Below, piece by piece: positions 41,271 through 50,383 of a stretch of DNA of 64,000 nt. Position 1 is the stretch's first letter; the number at the start of each line of letters is the position of its first letter. The position numbers and the translations under genes are program-made. Under the pieces are notes generated by a model. The model did no database searches and was not told the origin of the DNA. It saw nothing but the letters and a program-made list of their open reading frames with translations. Origin of the DNA: Candidatus Proruminimicrobium quisquiliarum (GTDB lineage: Bacteria > Elusimicrobiota > Endomicrobiia > Endomicrobiales > Endomicrobiaceae); the NCBI GenBank assembly GCA_018433245.1, contig JAHDRN010000013.1, forward strand, positions 78,979-142,978, read 5' to 3'.

Positions 41271-41307
41271 AGAGGGTATATTTAAATTTACCCTCTCTTG
41301 TGTTTTT
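41271..41307 (+). terminator. Attenuator/terminator after rpsU
   Basis: AGAGGGTA and TACCCTCT form an eight-pair stem with a 10-base loop, followed by CTTGTGTTTTT. It lies 38 bases after rpsU and 17 bases before the next start. A partial terminator at this place would give more rpsU than dnaG/rpoD message, as known for the classic operon. It also argues against an in-frame upstream start at 41240 for the NIF3 gene. Confidence 0.7.
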
Positions 41308-41323
41308 CTATCCGGAAGGTAAA

Positions 41324-42280
41324 ATGAATTTAAAACAGATGTATGAATTTTTTGTTGCCGACGGTATTAAAAACGATCCGCGCGGAGAAAAAGAAGTAAA
41401 AATTCTGCTGGACGAAAAAAATAAAGAATATAAAAGTCTTGACGAAAAGAAAAAAGAATTTTACGACAAAGATACTCTGACCAATCCTTATTGCGATTCA
41501 AGAATTCTTTACGGAACAGGCGATGAAAAAATAAAATCCGTAATGGTGGGCATTGACATAGAAGTGCCCGAACTTCTTCTTGCCAGCCAGTTAAAACTGT
41601 CCGGCAAAAAAATTGATTTGGTGTTGGCGCATCACCCGGAAGGCAAAGCCTACGCTACATTCCATAACGTTATCAATATGCAGTCCGAAATAATAAATTC
41701 GCACGGCGTTCCTATTAATATAGCCGAGAGTTACGTTTCTTCAAGAGCAGCCGAAGTGGGAAGAAGCGTGAGCGGACAGAACCACCAAAGAGTTTATGAC
41801 GCGGCAAAATTACTTGATATCCCCTTAATGACGGCGCATACGGTTGCCGACAATAATGTCGTATCGTATCTGCAAAAAAAACTTGATAAATTACAGCCCA
41901 GATATTTAAAAGATATAATCGTTTTTTTGGAAGATATTCCGGAGTACAAATACGCCAAAACTTACGGTAACGGGCCGTTCATACTTAACGGCGGAGATAA
42001 ATCTAAATGCGGCAAAATATTCGTTGATATGACAGGCGGCACGGAAGGTCCTACGGAATTGATAGAAAAACTCGCAAACGCCGGAGTCGGAACGATAGTC
42101 GGCATGCATATGAGCGAAAAAAATTACAATAATGCCGTAAAACATAAAATAAACGTAATCATAGCCGGACATATTTCGTCCGATAATCTCGGCATTAATT
42201 TGATGCTTGACTCTTTAGAAAAGAAATACGGGAGTTTGGATTATATTGAATGCTCAGGTTTCAGAAGATTTAAAAGATAA
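41324..42280 (+). CDS. NIF3-family (NGG1p-interacting factor 3-like) metal-centre protein
   Basis: From ATG 41324 (GGAAGGTAAA upstream) the product has 318 residues. It matches the NIF3/DUF34 group by VMVGIDIEVPELLLA, VLAHHPEGKAYA (metal-binding histidines), QNHQRVYDAAKLLDIPLMTAHTVADN, VGTIVGMHMSE and VIIAGHISSDNLGINLM. These proteins bind a pair of metal ions; their substrate is unsettled. In Firmicutes a NIF3 gene lies beside sigA/rpoD, and here it sits between rpsU and dnaG. This supports a functional tie to core information processing. The first 28 codons of the longest frame lie inside the terminator and are excluded. Confidence 0.85.
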   Translation: MNLKQMYEFFVADGIKNDPRGEKEVKILLDEKNKEYKSLDEKKKEFYDKDTLTNPYCDSRILYGTGDEKIKSVMVGIDIEVPELLLASQLKLSGKKIDLVLAHHPEGKAYATFHNVINMQSEIINSHGVPINIAESYVSSRAAEVGRSVSGQNHQRVYDAAKLLDIPLMTAHTVADNNVVSYLQKKLDKLQPRYLKDIIVFLEDIPEYKYAKTYGNGPFILNGGDKSKCGKIFVDMTGGTEGPTELIEKLANAGVGTIVGMHMSEKNYNNAVKHKINVIIAGHISSDNLGINLMLDSLEKKYGSLDYIECSGFRRFKR

Positions 42281-42301
42281 GATTAAAAAAAAGTTGGGAT
42301 A

Positions 42302-44059
42302 ATGGCAATTTCCGATCATATCATAGACCAAATAAGAACATCTTCAAGTATAGAATATGTTATACAGGAATATGTACCCGATTTGAAAAAGTCGGGCAAG
42401 AACTGGAAATGCTGCTGTCCTTTTCACAGCGAAAAAACGCCTTCTTTTGTGGTAAGCCCCGAAAAGGGAATCTTCAGATGTTTCGGCTGTGGTGTCGCCG
42501 GTGACGTTTTTAAGTTTGTTATGCTCATTGAAAATATTCCGTGGATTGAAGCCGTCAGAAAACTGGCTCAAAAAAGCGGCATAACCATAGAAGAAAGAAA
42601 AGAAGACAAAATTGCTCTTTCGGAAAAAGCGAAAATTTTTGAATTGCTTGAAAGTGCCGCAAGGTTTTATCACAGATGTTTTATTGAAAGTAAGTCTGCG
42701 CAGATTGCAAGAGACTATTCAAAAGAAAGAGGCTTGAGCCAGGAAACAATACAAAAATTCATGATAGGATACGCCCCGAAAGGAAAACTACTTGAATCTG
42801 CTTTGAAAAAGGGCTATTCTTATGAGGAATTGGTTAAAGCCGGACTTGTGACAAAAACCGAATCGGGTATGTTCTTTGAATATATGTCGGACAGGCTTGT
42901 GTTTCCGATACTTGATATTCAGGGCAGAGTTGTCGCTTTCGGAGGCAGAACTTTAACAAACCAGAAGACAAAATATTTAAATACTCCCGAGACTGTTGTG
43001 TATTCAAAGTCGGCAAATTTATACGGATTATTCCGGACATTGCCGGATTTAAAGAAAGATAAGAGAATCATATTGCTTGAAGGATATATGGATGTTGTTA
43101 TGACGCAGCAGTACGGAATAAGCGGCGCGGTTGCCTCGCTGGGGACATCTTTTACGGCGCAGCAGGCAAAATTAATCGCAAGATATGCGGAAGAAATAAT
43201 AGTTCTTTTTGATTCCGACGATGCCGGAAGAACGGCTACGCAGAGAGCTCTGGAAATTTTTGCCGAGAACGACATAACTTCCAGAACCGTTTCTTTGCCG
43301 GAAGGCATTGATCCGGACGAATATCTTCTTGAACACGGAAAAAATTCTTTTGACGATTTGATTAACAAAAAATCAAAATCGGCGATAGATTTTATGACCG
43401 ACAGAATTACGGGTTTTAACGATTTAAAAAAATCAGGCGGCAAAGCAAAAGCTGCTTCTGCGCTGCTTGATTTTGTCGTAAAAAATAAAAATACGATAAC
43501 TCAGAGAGAATATATAAGAGAAATATCGCAGAGATTGAATCTTGAAGAAGAAATTCTCTGGCAGGAATTCAAAAAAAGAAAAATTTTTAAGACTGAAAAT
43601 ATAACGAAGCAGGATTTGTTAATTAAAGATAAAAAAGACAAAGAAGAAAACATTTTGGAAGAAGAAATGATAAAATTTCTTCTGTCGCAAGATTGCAGAA
43701 ATTTTGCCGGCAAATTGGACGGTGAATTTTGGACGTCGGAAAAATGCCGGAAAATATACGGGTTTTTTAAAGAAAAAAAAGACGTTGCGGCTGCGGAAAT
43801 ATTATCTAAACTTGAAGATGATGACGCCGGATGGTTTTCCGGTTTGGTGATGGAAGCAACAGCAAAGACGGGCGATTTGCAGGAAATTTTTGATTCTTTG
43901 TACAGGGACATTCAGGCCGAAAAACTCAAAAATGCAAGAAAAAGGCTTGAAAAAGAAATATTGCTGATGACGGACGGGAAAATTCCGGTGGATGCTGAAA
44001 AAATTAAGGAATATAATTTATTAACATCTAAAATAAAAGGTTCGGGGAAAAACAAATGA
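42302..44059 (+). CDS. dnaG: DNA primase
   Basis: The enzyme makes RNA primers at the replication fork. The N-terminal zinc-binding domain is complete: [11 protein letters not shown] then FRCFGCG (about residues 39-64). The catalytic core includes the RNA polymerase-like [17 protein letters not shown], then the TOPRIM motifs [10 protein letters not shown] (about residue 261) and [10 protein letters not shown] (about 302). The C-terminal helical domain, which binds DnaB helicase, covers about 430-585. Length 585 is normal. Its stop overlaps rpoD by 4 bases. Confidence 0.96.
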   Translation: MAISDHIIDQIRTSSSIEYVIQEYVPDLKKSGKNWKCCCPFHSEKTPSFVVSPEKGIFRCFGCGVAGDVFKFVMLIENIPWIEAVRKLAQKSGITIEERKEDKIALSEKAKIFELLESAARFYHRCFIESKSAQIARDYSKERGLSQETIQKFMIGYAPKGKLLESALKKGYSYEELVKAGLVTKTESGMFFEYMSDRLVFPILDIQGRVVAFGGRTLTNQKTKYLNTPETVVYSKSANLYGLFRTLPDLKKDKRIILLEGYMDVVMTQQYGISGAVASLGTSFTAQQAKLIARYAEEIIVLFDSDDAGRTATQRALEIFAENDITSRTVSLPEGIDPDEYLLEHGKNSFDDLINKKSKSAIDFMTDRITGFNDLKKSGGKAKAASALLDFVVKNKNTITQREYIREISQRLNLEEEILWQEFKKRKIFKTENITKQDLLIKDKKDKEENILEEEMIKFLLSQDCRNFAGKLDGEFWTSEKCRKIYGFFKEKKDVAAAEILSKLEDDDAGWFSGLVMEATAKTGDLQEIFDSLYRDIQAEKLKNARKRLEKEILLMTDGKIPVDAEKIKEYNLLTSKIKGSGKNK

Positions 44060-45780
44060 CAAAAAAAGCTCTTTTTAAAAGTTTGATTGAAATCGGCAAA
44101 GAACAGGGATATGTCACTTACGATGAAATCAATAAACATATTTCGGAAAACGACATGACTTCCGAGAAGATTGACAATCTTTTTATAAAATTCAGCGAAC
44201 TCGGCATAAATATAGTCGACAAACAGCAGACGTCAAACAAAAAGGCAAAAAATAATGTAGCCGAAACATCGGATATAGTCGTAAAAACCAGCGATGACGA
44301 CGAAATGAATCCCGTAAGAATGTATTTGACCGAGATGGCAAAAGTTCCGCTGTTGCAGAGAAACGTGGAAGTTGAACTGGCAAAAAACGTAAGAGAAAAT
44401 GAAAAGAAATTAACGCATATAGTTTTGGAATCGCCCCTTATCATAAAAGAAGTAAAAAGCTGGGATACTTTGATAGAGCAGGACGAGATGACTCCCAAAG
44501 AACTTATGCCCAGAGGCAGAAAATCTACGGCGCAGCTAAGAAATATGAGAATTAAGGTTAAAGAAACCGTAAAAAAAATAGGACAGCTGGAAAAAAACAT
44601 AGAATCAGTTTCGGCAAAACTTAAACAAAAAAGATTGTCAGAAAAAGAAAAAGCCAAACTTACCGAGAAAAAGACCGCTTTAAGGGGAGAAGTAATTTCT
44701 CTTATAATAGGGCTTAATCTTAATCAGGATAAAGTAAAGAGATTAATCAATAAAATAAAAATTACGGCAAGCAAGCTCAATACAATAACTTTGGAATTGG
44801 AAAAAATAGAAAGAAAATATAAAATGCCCGTTTCAAAACTGCAGACTTTATATAAACAGTTTTCCACGGGTAAAATTACCGCTGCCGCTTTTAAAAAACA
44901 ATCCGGAAATTTTGTCGCGGTTGAGACGGCCGAAGATATTTCAAATATAGAGTTGCTTCTTGCAAAACAGACCAATATAAAAGAAGGTTTTTCAATTACA
45001 ACGGCAGAGCTTCTTGAAACCGACAGAAAAATAAGAGAACTTGAAGAAGTGATACACAGAGACAAGATGAAACTTATAGAGGCGAATTTCAGGCTGGTCG
45101 TTTCAATAGCAAAAAAACACGTCGGCATCAGCAGCCTTGAATTGTCGGATTTGATACAGGAAGGGAATTTAGGTCTTTCAAAAGCCGTTGAAAAATTTGA
45201 ATGGAAAAGAGGTTTTAAATTTTCAACGTACGCAACGTGGTGGATAAGGCAGTCTATTAACAGGGCGATCGCCGATCAGGCAAGAACCATAAGAATTCCC
45301 GTCCACATGAAAGAGCTTATTTCAAAATTAACGAAATTAAAAAAGAAATTCCAGCAGGATCAGGGAAGAGAACCGACCACCGAAGAATACGGCAAAATAC
45401 TCAGAATGTCAACCGACAGAGTGAGAAAAATACTGAAAATGATGCAGGAACCGGTATCTCTTGCGACGCCTGTAGGCGAAGAGGAAGATTCAAAACTGGA
45501 AGATTTTATAGAAGATCAAAACAGCCCTAATCCGGTTACTAAAACGCATCAGTACAGACTGCAGATAGAACTGGAAAAAGTCTTAAATTCTTTGACTCCC
45601 AGAGAAGCTGAAATAATAAGATTAAGATACGGTATAGGAGTAGGATATCCTTCAACTCTTGAGGAAGTAGGCAAAAAATTCGGCGTTACAAGAGAAAGAG
45701 TCAGACAGATAGAGGCAAAAGCGATAAGAAAATTAAGGCATCCCAGCAGATGCAAATCTTTAAAAGAATATTTGGAATAA
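44056..45780 (+). CDS. rpoD: RNA polymerase primary sigma factor (sigma-70, RpoD)
   Basis: All major regions are visible: region 1.1-like N-terminus ([20 protein letters not shown]), region 1.2 ([16 protein letters not shown]), and a long helical non-conserved region (about 150-330) with coiled-coil character. Region 2 follows ([47 protein letters not shown]), then region 3 and region 4 ([20 protein letters not shown]). The 574-residue length fits primary sigma factors. It closes the macromolecular-synthesis cluster. The -35 and -10 hexamers seen at several promoters in this window agree with a standard housekeeping sigma factor. Confidence 0.97.
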   Translation: MTKKALFKSLIEIGKEQGYVTYDEINKHISENDMTSEKIDNLFIKFSELGINIVDKQQTSNKKAKNNVAETSDIVVKTSDDDEMNPVRMYLTEMAKVPLLQRNVEVELAKNVRENEKKLTHIVLESPLIIKEVKSWDTLIEQDEMTPKELMPRGRKSTAQLRNMRIKVKETVKKIGQLEKNIESVSAKLKQKRLSEKEKAKLTEKKTALRGEVISLIIGLNLNQDKVKRLINKIKITASKLNTITLELEKIERKYKMPVSKLQTLYKQFSTGKITAAAFKKQSGNFVAVETAEDISNIELLLAKQTNIKEGFSITTAELLETDRKIRELEEVIHRDKMKLIEANFRLVVSIAKKHVGISSLELSDLIQEGNLGLSKAVEKFEWKRGFKFSTYATWWIRQSINRAIADQARTIRIPVHMKELISKLTKLKKKFQQDQGREPTTEEYGKILRMSTDRVRKILKMMQEPVSLATPVGEEEDSKLEDFIEDQNSPNPVTKTHQYRLQIELEKVLNSLTPREAEIIRLRYGIGVGYPSTLEEVGKKFGVTRERVRQIEAKAIRKLRHPSRCKSLKEYLE

Positions 45781-45796
45781 ATACCGTTTTTATTCG

Positions 45797-45826
45797 TTGA
45801 CAGTTTATTTTTAAAAATATTAAAAT
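45797..45826 (+). promoter_or_regulatory. Sigma-70 promoter upstream of guaB3
   Basis: TTGACA (45797-45802), an 18-base spacer and TAAAAT (45821-45826). The -35 is perfect. Transcription would start near 45833, about 30 bases before ATG 45863, leaving room for the AGGTGG ribosome binding site. It may also feed pstS, which begins 18 bases after guaB3. Confidence 0.7.
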
Positions 45827-45862
45827 AGTTAAAATAATAAATTAAAACAGGTGGTATTTAAA

Positions 45863-47026
45863 ATGGGTTTTTACATTGGAAGAGACAGAGAAGCAAGAAG
45901 AGCATACGGATTTGATGAAGTTGCAATAGTTCCGGGTACCGAAACGGGAAATCCCGAAGAAGTTGACGTAAACACTTCAGTCGGTCCTGTTAAACTTGAA
46001 ATTCCTTTTTTGGCAAGCGCAATGGACGGAGTGGTTGACGTAAATTTTGCGATAGCCATGGGCAAACTCGGCGGTCTTGCAGTTTTAAATCTTGACGGAG
46101 TTCAGACAAAATATAAAGATCCGGCGGCAGTGCTTGATAAAATAGCCTCCGCAAGCCCTGAAGAAGCCACCGCGCTTGTTCAGAGTGTTTATAAAGAGCC
46201 TATAAAAACGGAATTAATAACGGAAAGAGTAAAACAAATAAAAGCGGCCGGCGTAAAAGCCGCCGTTTCATGCATACCTGCAAATGCAGAGAAATTCGGA
46301 CAGATTGCTCAGGATGCCGGAGCCGACATATTCGTAGCTCAGGGTACGGTTATAACCGTTAAACATAAAGCAACGCAGTATACGCCGATAGATTTGGCTA
46401 AATTCTGCCAGAAAACAATGAAGATTCCCGTAATACTCGGAAATGTCGTATCATATCAGGCTGCGCTTGAACTTATGGAAACGGGCTGCGCCGCCATACT
46501 TGTAGGCGTCGGACCGGGAGCCGCATGTACTTCAAGAGGCGTTTTGGGAATAGGAGTTCCTCAGGTTACTTCAACCGTTGACTGCGCAAACGCAAGAGAT
46601 TTTTACTTTAAGAAAACGGGAAAATACGTTTCAATAATTACCGACGGCGGAATGAATTCCGGCGGAGATATATGCAAAGCTTTTGCTTCGGGAGCCGATG
46701 CGGTTATGGTCGGGTCTGCTTTTGCAAGAACGCATGAAGCGCCCGGAAGAGGTTATCACTGGGGTATGGCGACGCCTCATCACAATTTGCCCAGAGGAAC
46801 AAGAGTCAGAGTAGGCGTAACGGGATCTCTTGAAGAAATTCTTTACGGACCTGCAAGTCTTGACGACGGAACTCAAAATTTGGTCGGAGCGCTCAGAACA
46901 TGCATGGGAACGGTAGGCGCTATGACGATAAAAGAAATGCAGATGGCAGAACTTATAATAGCTCCGGATATAAAATCGGAAGGCAAGTTGTTTCAGAGAG
47001 CGCAAAGAATCGGTATGTGCAAATAA
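45863..47026 (+). CDS. guaB3: GuaB3-family IMP dehydrogenase-like protein
   Basis: The product belongs to the IMP dehydrogenase/GMP reductase fold. The start RDREARRAYGFDEVAIVPG, the short length (387 residues) and the absence of CBS domains match the GuaB3 branch known from Actinobacteria and cyanobacteria. The catalytic loop is GVGPGAACTSRGVLGIGVPQ-like, with the active Cys at about residue 222, followed by ITDGGMNSGGDICKAFASGADAVMVGSAFA. GuaB3 has been shown to act as an IMP dehydrogenase in cyanobacteria; its role elsewhere is uncertain. ATG 45863, behind AGGTGG, is chosen over an upstream in-frame GTG at 45851, which lies within the ribosome binding site. Confidence 0.85.
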   Translation: MGFYIGRDREARRAYGFDEVAIVPGTETGNPEEVDVNTSVGPVKLEIPFLASAMDGVVDVNFAIAMGKLGGLAVLNLDGVQTKYKDPAAVLDKIASASPEEATALVQSVYKEPIKTELITERVKQIKAAGVKAAVSCIPANAEKFGQIAQDAGADIFVAQGTVITVKHKATQYTPIDLAKFCQKTMKIPVILGNVVSYQAALELMETGCAAILVGVGPGAACTSRGVLGIGVPQVTSTVDCANARDFYFKKTGKYVSIITDGGMNSGGDICKAFASGADAVMVGSAFARTHEAPGRGYHWGMATPHHNLPRGTRVRVGVTGSLEEILYGPASLDDGTQNLVGALRTCMGTVGAMTIKEMQMAELIIAPDIKSEGKLFQRAQRIGMCK

Positions 47027-47044
47027 TTTAAACAGGTCTATTGC

Positions 47045-47908
47045 TTGAAAAAATACGGAGAGGTATTGTTTCTGTTGGTGTTGTTTTTTGCATCCTGTTC
47101 CAGAGGACAAGATGCTTCTTCCGGCGTTGCAATGCAGATAAAAGGATCTGACACAATTGTAAATCTCGTTCAGGTTTGGGCGGAAGAGTACGTTAAATTG
47201 CATAATGAATGCAATATAGGCGTTACGGGCGGAGGAAGCGGAACAGGTTTTGCCGCTCTTTTAAACAGTACCTGCGATATTGCGATGGCTTCAAGGCAGG
47301 CTGAAGACAGAGAAATAGAACTCGCAAAAGCAAAAAATATAGAATATAAAGAATTTATAGTCGGTTTGGACGGACTTGCCGTTTTAGTTAATAAAAATAA
47401 TCCCGTAAATCATCTTACGATGAACCAGTTGCGGGATATTTTTATGGCCAAAATTACTAATTGGAAAGAAGTCGGCGGAGAAGACAGAAAAATTGTCATT
47501 CTTTCAAGAGAAAGCAATTCCGGCACGCATATGTTTTTTAAAGAGCATGTTATAAGGCACGGAGATAAAAACAACAAAGATGAGTTTTCGCCGAGTTCTC
47601 TTCTTATGCCGTCGTCACAGGCTATTTTTGACGAGATATACCAAAATCCGCATGCTTTGGGATATGTTGGCATGGGTTTTATAAATAACAATGTTAAAGC
47701 ATTAAGCATATCAAACTGGAATTCGGCGGTGTTTGTTTATCCGAGTCTTGAAAACGTAAAGTCAGGAATGTATCCTATATCAAGGCCTTTATTTTTATAC
47801 ACAAACGGACAGCCCGATAAAACGGCGAAAGATTTCATAGATTTTTCATTATCGGAAAGAGGGCAGAAGATTGTCGCTGAAACGGATTTTGTACCTATCA
47901 GGAAATAA
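47045..47908 (+). CDS. pstS: Phosphate-binding lipoprotein PstS
   Basis: This is the extracytoplasmic receptor of the Pst phosphate importer. A signal peptide (VLFLLVLFFASC) ends in a lipobox-type Cys. The mature protein has the PstS landmarks: IKGSDTIVNLVQVWAEEY, VTGGGSGTGFAALLNSTCDIAMASR (phosphate-binding loop), VNHLTMNQLRDIF, ITNWKEVGG, and RESNSGTHMFFKEHV. Start codon is TTG at 47045; another TTG lies four bases earlier, and no ATG precedes the signal peptide. It is separated from guaB3 by 18 bases and from pstC by two. Confidence 0.93.
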   Translation: MKKYGEVLFLLVLFFASCSRGQDASSGVAMQIKGSDTIVNLVQVWAEEYVKLHNECNIGVTGGGSGTGFAALLNSTCDIAMASRQAEDREIELAKAKNIEYKEFIVGLDGLAVLVNKNNPVNHLTMNQLRDIFMAKITNWKEVGGEDRKIVILSRESNSGTHMFFKEHVIRHGDKNNKDEFSPSSLLMPSSQAIFDEIYQNPHALGYVGMGFINNNVKALSISNWNSAVFVYPSLENVKSGMYPISRPLFLYTNGQPDKTAKDFIDFSLSERGQKIVAETDFVPIRK

Positions 47909-47910
47909 TA

Positions 47911-48780
47911 ATGTTTAGAAATGCAACAGATTCAATAATGGAAAAAGTTGTTTTTATATGCGGAATACTGACGATAGTATTTGTTGTTTTAATATTTGGT
48001 TTTTTATTTAAAGAAGGTTTTTCTTTTTTTAAAGAGTACGGAATTTTTAATTTTTTAACCGGCAAATTATGGTATCCTACGTCAAATCCGGCTATGTACG
48101 GAGTTTTGTCTTTGATAGTCGGCTCGCTTCTTGTAACTTTGGGGGCAATAGCGATAGCGGTTCCGCTGGGGATTATGGCTGCGTTGTATATTGCCGAAAT
48201 AGCGCCGGCATGGATACGCGATATTTTAAAATCAGGCGTTGAACTTATGGCCGCTATTCCGTCTGTCGTTATAGGATTTGTCGGAATGGTTACGCTTGTT
48301 CCTGTGATAAGGACGTTGTTTGATATTCCTACCGGTCTTACCGCTTTTTCAGGGTCAATAATGCTTGCTTTTATGGCTATGCCTACGATAGTTTCCATTT
48401 CGGAGGATGCCATACGGTCGGTTCCGTGGTCTTATAAAGAAGGCGCCTATGCTTTAGGTGCTACAAAATGGCAGACAATAAGAAGAATAGTTTTAAAAAC
48501 GGCAATGCCGGGAATTATCGCGGCGGTTATGCTTGGTATAGGCAGAGTTATCGGAGAAACTATGGCGGTTATGATGATAACAGGAAATGCCGCCCATATT
48601 CCGTCTTCAATATTTGAACCCGTTAGAACTTTAACCGCAACAATTGCGGCCGAAATGGGCGAAACGGTAAAAGGCGGTCTTCATTACAGAGCGCTTTTTG
48701 CGATAGGACTGGTATTGTTTGCAATAACGTTTATCATAAATTTTATAGCTGATTTATTTTTAAATAAAAACAGGAAATAA
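47911..48780 (+). CDS. pstC: Phosphate ABC transporter permease PstC
   Basis: One of two inner-membrane subunits of the Pst channel. Its 289 residues have about six hydrophobic helices, beginning VVFICGILTIVFVVLIFGFLF, then LWYPTSNPAMYGVLSLIVGSLLVT (typical of PstC), and the conserved cytoplasmic coupling loop EGAYALGATKWQTIRRIVLKTAMPGI near residue 175-200. GRVIGETMAVMM follows, as in the family. The ribosome binding site is AGGAAA. Its stop codon shares a base with the pstA start. Confidence 0.94.
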   Translation: MFRNATDSIMEKVVFICGILTIVFVVLIFGFLFKEGFSFFKEYGIFNFLTGKLWYPTSNPAMYGVLSLIVGSLLVTLGAIAIAVPLGIMAALYIAEIAPAWIRDILKSGVELMAAIPSVVIGFVGMVTLVPVIRTLFDIPTGLTAFSGSIMLAFMAMPTIVSISEDAIRSVPWSYKEGAYALGATKWQTIRRIVLKTAMPGIIAAVMLGIGRVIGETMAVMMITGNAAHIPSSIFEPVRTLTATIAAEMGETVKGGLHYRALFAIGLVLFAITFIINFIADLFLNKNRK

Positions 48781-49637
48781 TGAATTTAAAATTAAACCCT
48801 AAATTATCGCAAAAACTGGCGTTTTCAGTTTTATTTTTAGCTACGATATTCGTTATTATTCCGGTTATAATAATTATTTTTAACATAGTTAAAAACGGCT
48901 ATTCGGCTATTTCTTGGGAATTTTTATTTTCAATGCCGAAAGACGGTATGAGGGCGGGGGGAATATTCCCTGCCATTATAGGAACGCTTTCAATAGTTTT
49001 ATGCGCAATATGTATTACGCTTCCGATAGGAGTGCTTGCCGCAATTTATCTTAACGAATATGCCAAAGACAATCTTCTTACAAGAATAATAAAACTTGCG
49101 ATAGTGAATTTGGCAGGAGTTCCGTCAGTCGTTTACGGACTTTTCGGACTTGGCATCTTTGTTATGCTTTTAGGCTGCGGAGTTTCAATTTTGGCGGGAG
49201 CGTTAACCCTTTCAATTATGGAGCTTCCCGTTATTATTACGACATCAAGAGCCGCTTTAAACAGCGTTCCTTATCCTTTCAGGGAAGCAAGCTGGTCTTT
49301 GGGAGTCAGCCGCTGGCAGACAATACGTTATGTCGTTTTGCCTAACGCGCTGCCGGGAATTATGACAGGCGCCATTTTGAGCATAGCAAGAATATCCGGA
49401 GAAACCGCGCCGATTCTTTTTACGGCTGCGGCTTTTTACGTTCCGCATCTTCCGAATTCAATGTTTGACCAGGTTATGGCGCTTCCTTATCATTTGTACA
49501 TTATTTCAACGCAGATACCAAATATGCCAAAGAATATAATATTCGGAACAGCGCTCGTTCTTTTAATGCTCGTTTTGTCAATGAGTCTTGTGGCTATAGT
49601 GGCAAGAATATATTTCAGGAAAACCAGAAAATGGTAG
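48780..49637 (+). CDS. pstA: Phosphate ABC transporter permease PstA
   Basis: Second channel subunit. The 285-residue protein has about six membrane helices; AGGIFPAIIGTLSIVLCAICIT and LPIGVLAAIYLNEYA are typical of PstA. The coupling loop is REASWSLGVSRWQTIRYVVLPNALPGIM, and ISGETAPILFTAAAF follows. It overlaps the first pstB gene by 7 bases. No unusual residues were noted in the coupling loop, so asymmetry in this transporter appears to lie in the ATPases and the PstC/PstA pair. Confidence 0.94.
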   Translation: MNLKLNPKLSQKLAFSVLFLATIFVIIPVIIIIFNIVKNGYSAISWEFLFSMPKDGMRAGGIFPAIIGTLSIVLCAICITLPIGVLAAIYLNEYAKDNLLTRIIKLAIVNLAGVPSVVYGLFGLGIFVMLLGCGVSILAGALTLSIMELPVIITTSRAALNSVPYPFREASWSLGVSRWQTIRYVVLPNALPGIMTGAILSIARISGETAPILFTAAAFYVPHLPNSMFDQVMALPYHLYIISTQIPNMPKNIIFGTALVLLMLVLSMSLVAIVARIYFRKTRKW

Positions 49638-50383
49638 ATAAAATAAGAGTTAAAAATTTAAATTGTTTTTACGGCGGCAAGCATGCTTTAAAGTCGCTCA
49701 ATATAAATGTCGTCAAAAATGAAATACTTACGATTATCGGTCCGTCAAACAGCGGAAAAACTTCATTTTTGAGAACATTAAACAGAATGAATGACAACAA
49801 CATCAATTATTCAAGGAAAGGCGAAGTATTTCTCGACAATGATAATATATTTAAAATGAATCAGGAATTGCTAAGAACAAGAGTCGGAATGCTTTTTGCA
49901 ATGCCGATTCCTCTGCCTATGTCAATATATGAAAATATTGCATACGCGCCTAAAAGAATAGGTTTGCTGTCAAAAAAAAGTGAAATAGATGCGGTTGTTG
50001 AAAAAGCTTTAAGAGACGCTTCTCTTTGGGATGAAGTAAAAGACAGGCTTGATCATTCGGCAATAAAACTTTCCGGCGGGCAGCAGCAGAGACTTTGCAT
50101 AGCAAGAATTCTTGCAATAGAACCTGAAGTTATTTTGTTTGACGAACCGTGTTCTGGGCTTGATCCTATTTCAACGTCAAAAGTTGAAGAAGCAATGATA
50201 AAATTAAAACAAAAATATACGATAATTTTAGTTACAAATAACGTAAAGCAGGCGTCCAGAGTCGGAGACAGAACGGCGTTTTTCCTTATGGGAGAATTGA
50301 TTGAGCTTGATGAGACGGCGAAAATGTTTGTTTCGGCCAAAGATAAAAGAACGGAAGATTATATAACCGGAAGGTTTGGATAA
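49631..50383 (+). CDS. pstB: Phosphate ABC transporter ATPase PstB, first copy: altered Q-loop and switch His, intact signature
   Basis: This 250-residue ATPase has Walker A GPSNSGKTS (residues 37-45), a full signature LSGGQ (147-151), Walker B VILFDEP with Glu172, and D-loop SGLDP. Two catalytic positions differ from normal PstB. The Q-loop reads GMLFAMPIP, with Ala90 where Gln is expected (normal VFQRPNPFP). The switch region reads VTNNVKQA, with Asn203 in place of His. It would therefore hold ATP at a poorly hydrolysing site but supply a good signature to its partner. It ends on the start of the second pstB (one-base overlap). Confidence 0.92.
   Translation: MVDKIRVKNLNCFYGGKHALKSLNINVVKNEILTIIGPSNSGKTSFLRTLNRMNDNNINYSRKGEVFLDNDNIFKMNQELLRTRVGMLFAMPIPLPMSIYENIAYAPKRIGLLSKKSEIDAVVEKALRDASLWDEVKDRLDHSAIKLSGGQQQRLCIARILAIEPEVILFDEPCSGLDPISTSKVEEAMIKLKQKYTIILVTNNVKQASRVGDRTAFFLMGELIELDETAKMFVSAKDKRTEDYITGRFG

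Noticed and set aside
41240..41323. Upstream extension of the NIF3-family gene
   Set aside because: The first 28 codons run through a hairpin and T-rich tract after rpsU and do not resemble the family; ATG 41324 has GGAAGG upstream and begins the conserved part.
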